NCBI RefSeq assembly: GCF_032051575.1
Contig: NZ_DAMBYD010000015.1
Coordinates: 22,332 to 86,331 of the forward strand
DNA: 64,000 bases
Direction of reading: 5' to 3'
From: Aminipila sp032051575
GTDB taxonomy: Bacteria; Bacillota; Clostridia; Peptostreptococcales; Anaerovoracaceae
The position numbers were made by a program, and so were the translations under genes. Shown here one piece after another: positions 62,257-64,000 of the stretch (position 1 is its first letter; the number at the start of each line of letters is the position of its first letter). The notes below the pieces were generated by a model. That model searched no databases. It was not told the DNA's origin and saw nothing but the letters and a program-made list of their open reading frames with translations.

Positions 62257-62577
62257 TTATGTATCAACCTCTTTCAGCAACTTGATTCTTATATGCTGAT
62301 TTACTAAATTTATCACTAAATGAAATATCATCAGAGTAAATTTAACATTAGCCTTACTCACTCCCTTAATAGCTTCAGTATATTGTGTAACTTTGCTTTT
62401 CGGAGGTTTTATATCAATAGCTTTACTTAAACTTGTTAATGCTCCATTTTTTATAGCTTTTCCTGTCGCCATTATCCCCAAGATTATACTTAATCTCTGG
62501 AGTTTTCCTTCTTCTTGATAAATAAAATCTACAAAATCCTGAACATTAACTAATGTCTGCAAGTATCCAGTATTACC
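62257..62577 (-). pseudogene. Frameshifted remnant of a polymorphic toxin tip
   Basis: A minus-strand frame of 101 aa with no proper start (it opens right after a stop). It has SKAIDIKPPKSKVTQYTEAI then KGVSKANVKFT. After that the frame becomes hydrophobic nonsense, while a change of frame at about 62335 gives SDDISFSDKFSKSAYKNQVA and ERG before a stop at 62264. The coherent reading in the second frame argues for an old frameshift in a toxin-tip gene. The TAA at 62257 is in frame with the RHS gene below. Confidence 0.6.
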
Positions 62578-62636
62578 TTAAACATTAACTCAAGCTAAGA
62601 CATTTTTGTGCCACTTTAAAATAGTGCTAATAAGGT

Positions 62637-63146
62637 TTACATTTTAAAACTTTTGCTCCCTAATCGTATCCACAAATCATTATCAGTTAAATAGCTATAT
62701 GAAATCTGCAAATCTGATTTCTCTACAACATCAATTAATTCTTTGCTATCCAAATTCTTTTTCTTTATTAGAATAGTTCCAACTAAAGAATCTTCTTCGT
62801 TCATATGTAAAACTACAGGGGTTATCTCTCGTGATATCTGTTTCCCTTTAAGTTTTTTAAGAGCTTTAATTTTATAACTTTCAATCTTAATTTTATTTTT
62901 TTTCAATGTGCCTTTTAGCGAATAACGATAGGCGATACAAACATATTCTTCATGATTGATTTTTAAATCTCTGTATTCATTTTTATCTAAATAGTAATTA
63001 AATTGCTGAATTTCGTCCTCAGTAAGTGGAATTTGCACAAACGTCTTATCTATAATATGAAATTCAACATACGGCCAATGGTAAGCAACTATTATTAAAG
63101 TAACAATACTAAAAAACAGTAAAGTTTTCCTCTTTTTAATTTTCAT
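62637..63146 (-). CDS. Single-pass membrane protein, candidate immunity protein
   Basis: 169 aa from the ATG at 63146 (GGAGG 8 nt upstream); the frame to 63161 has no site. Basic N-terminus, one membrane segment (TLLFFSIVTLIIVAYHWPYV) and an extracytoplasmic domain of about 140 aa rich in Lys and beta strands. It directly follows the RHS gene with the Amidase_6 tip. A membrane-held outer domain would suit protection against a wall- or envelope-acting toxin; that is inference from position. Confidence 0.68.
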   Translation of the reverse strand: MKIKKRKTLLFFSIVTLIIVAYHWPYVEFHIIDKTFVQIPLTEDEIQQFNYYLDKNEYRDLKINHEEYVCIAYRYSLKGTLKKNKIKIESYKIKALKKLKGKQISREITPVVLHMNEEDSLVGTILIKKKNLDSKELIDVVEKSDLQISYSYLTDNDLWIRLGSKSFKM

Positions 63147-63185
63147 TTTCCTTTCCTCCAAATACTTTAAAGCAAATATCTCTTT

Positions 63186-64000
63186 CTATTTTGCTGAATC
63201 CTTTATTCTTACAATAACCATTCCTTCTCTTATATCTTCTAACCTTTCATTTATTCTATCATTGGAATGAGCTGAATATAATATGGTTCCATCTTTATCA
63301 AATCCAGTTATCATCATTGAATGATGCACTATGCCTTTTGAATTAGTCTCATATAATAAATCTCCAACCTGCACATTGTATTTTTCCTTAACTTCTTTAA
63401 TGTCTTTATTATTCTTCAACTTAATTGGATCTCCATTTATATAATCTCTATTTGAACTTGAAAAATATTTATATTGTGATTCAGCCTTGCACCATTCTTC
63501 TGTAAAATCAAGCGTTTCATACTCTGCATACCTATTTCCACTGGCACTTTCCCATGATGTTTTAACTTTATAGAAATGCCATTCTTTTTTCATCTCTAAC
63601 CCTCCGGCAACTAATGCCTGAGATATGAAATTTGCACAATCAGATCCAAGACGTGTCATATATGTAATTTTAGGAATAATATTATCAAATCTAACATATT
63701 TAGGATTACTATTTCGGAAACGTTCTTTAATCTTATCTCCATTTGCTTTAGGAGAACTGTAATCTTCATTTGTAGCATATGCAACTGCTGCTTTCCGATT
63801 ATATAGTCCTATCAAATCTACATAGTTTATCGGGCTATTCTGGCAATACACATACCAGTTGTTCCCGTCTTTGACAACATCCTCCTGAGTGAATCTGTGA
63901 TTTTCTGGGTCGTAGAATCGGTTCTGAGCAAAGTACAGGTCGAGCACCTCATCATAGGTATAGCCGGTATAGTTATTTATATTGTCAATTCCCGAATAAT
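63186..64000 (-). CDS. RHS-core protein with Amidase_6-like tip (partial, runs off the window)
   Basis: The frame is open through the right edge; about 270 aa are visible and the real start lies outside. The RHS core end (NNYTGYTYDEVLDLYFAQNR, FTQEDVVKDG) leads to YVDLIGLYN, where the usual DPxG boundary has lost its proline. The tip matches the Amidase_6 pattern: YNRKAAVAYATNEDY, GSDCANFISQALVAGG with the likely catalytic Cys, and GIVHHSMMITGFDKDG with the His, then ILYSAHSNDR. It is probably a cysteine hydrolase effector, delivered to rival cells or the wall. The membrane immunity candidate follows. Confidence 0.8.
   Translation of the reverse strand, partial: YSGIDNINNYTGYTYDEVLDLYFAQNRFYDPENHRFTQEDVVKDGNNWYVYCQNSPINYVDLIGLYNRKAAVAYATNEDYSSPKANGDKIKERFRNSNPKYVRFDNIIPKITYMTRLGSDCANFISQALVAGGLEMKKEWHFYKVKTSWESASGNRYAEYETLDFTEEWCKAESQYKYFSSSNRDYINGDPIKLKNNKDIKEVKEKYNVQVGDLLYETNSKGIVHHSMMITGFDKDGTILYSAHSNDRINERLEDIREGMVIVRIKDSAK
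63832..63980 (-). repeat. RHS core repeat, copy 2
   Basis: Partner of 61981-62130, in the same orientation, 1.85 kb apart. See copy 1. Confidence 0.85.

Overview
The window comes from a low-GC Gram-positive anaerobe of class Clostridia. The evidence is a large pyruvate:ferredoxin oxidoreductase, a BofA-family sporulation protein, an S-layer-homology surface protein, strong AGGAGG ribosome sites, frequent GTG/TTG starts, and the dnaX-ybaB-recR block next to the SRP RNA. I cannot fix genus or family from this window.

Layout. 1-8 kb, all minus: an NtrC-type regulator with a solute-binding-domain histidine kinase; an ECF sigma factor with a membrane-anchored partner; a GntR/ABC/permease operon with a clear promoter and operator; a cupin. 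8-15 kb, minus: a 1146-aa SLH surface protein behind a DUF2442 gene and a MalT-like regulator, then a small lipoprotein. 15-20 kb, plus: an OmpR/VanR-type two-component pair and a three-gene lantibiotic/bacitracin-type ABC exporter, whose promoter carries four direct repeats spaced 11 bp. 20-26 kb, minus: a cell-wall amidase, then an MFS/MocR/AbgA-like peptidase operon whose MocR protein seems to lack the PLP lysine. 26-30 kb: a nitronate monooxygenase with a perfect 51-bp in-frame tandem duplication, a membrane protein, an SLH gene remnant, a SHOCT protein and a restriction-enzyme-like fragment.

30-46 kb is mostly housekeeping: tmRNA, smpB, signal peptidase I, an RluA-type pseudouridine synthase, an MltG-like fragment protein, aldolase, a VTC/DUF4956/carbohydrate-binding trio, nicotinate phosphoribosyltransferase, uvrA and uvrB. 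46-55 kb: citrate synthase, a lone prepilin peptidase under a consensus promoter with an inverted repeat, an ABC/HlyD/TetR export operon, and PFOR. 55-59 kb: bofA, an inverted DUF2508 gene, recR, ybaB, dnaX and the small SRP RNA.

59-64 kb is an accessory region. It has IS110-family remnants, with an N-terminal and a C-terminal piece in non-collinear order, followed by a tandem array of RHS-type polymorphic toxin tips and immunity genes that runs off the right edge. The array holds an Amidase_6 tip with a membrane immunity candidate, a frameshifted old tip, and a second RHS core with an unrecognised toxin domain coupled to a cysteine-rich immunity candidate. The two RHS core segments are near-identical at DNA level and could recombine.

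No tRNA, rRNA or CRISPR array was seen. All family names come from reading motifs by eye; no database search was run.
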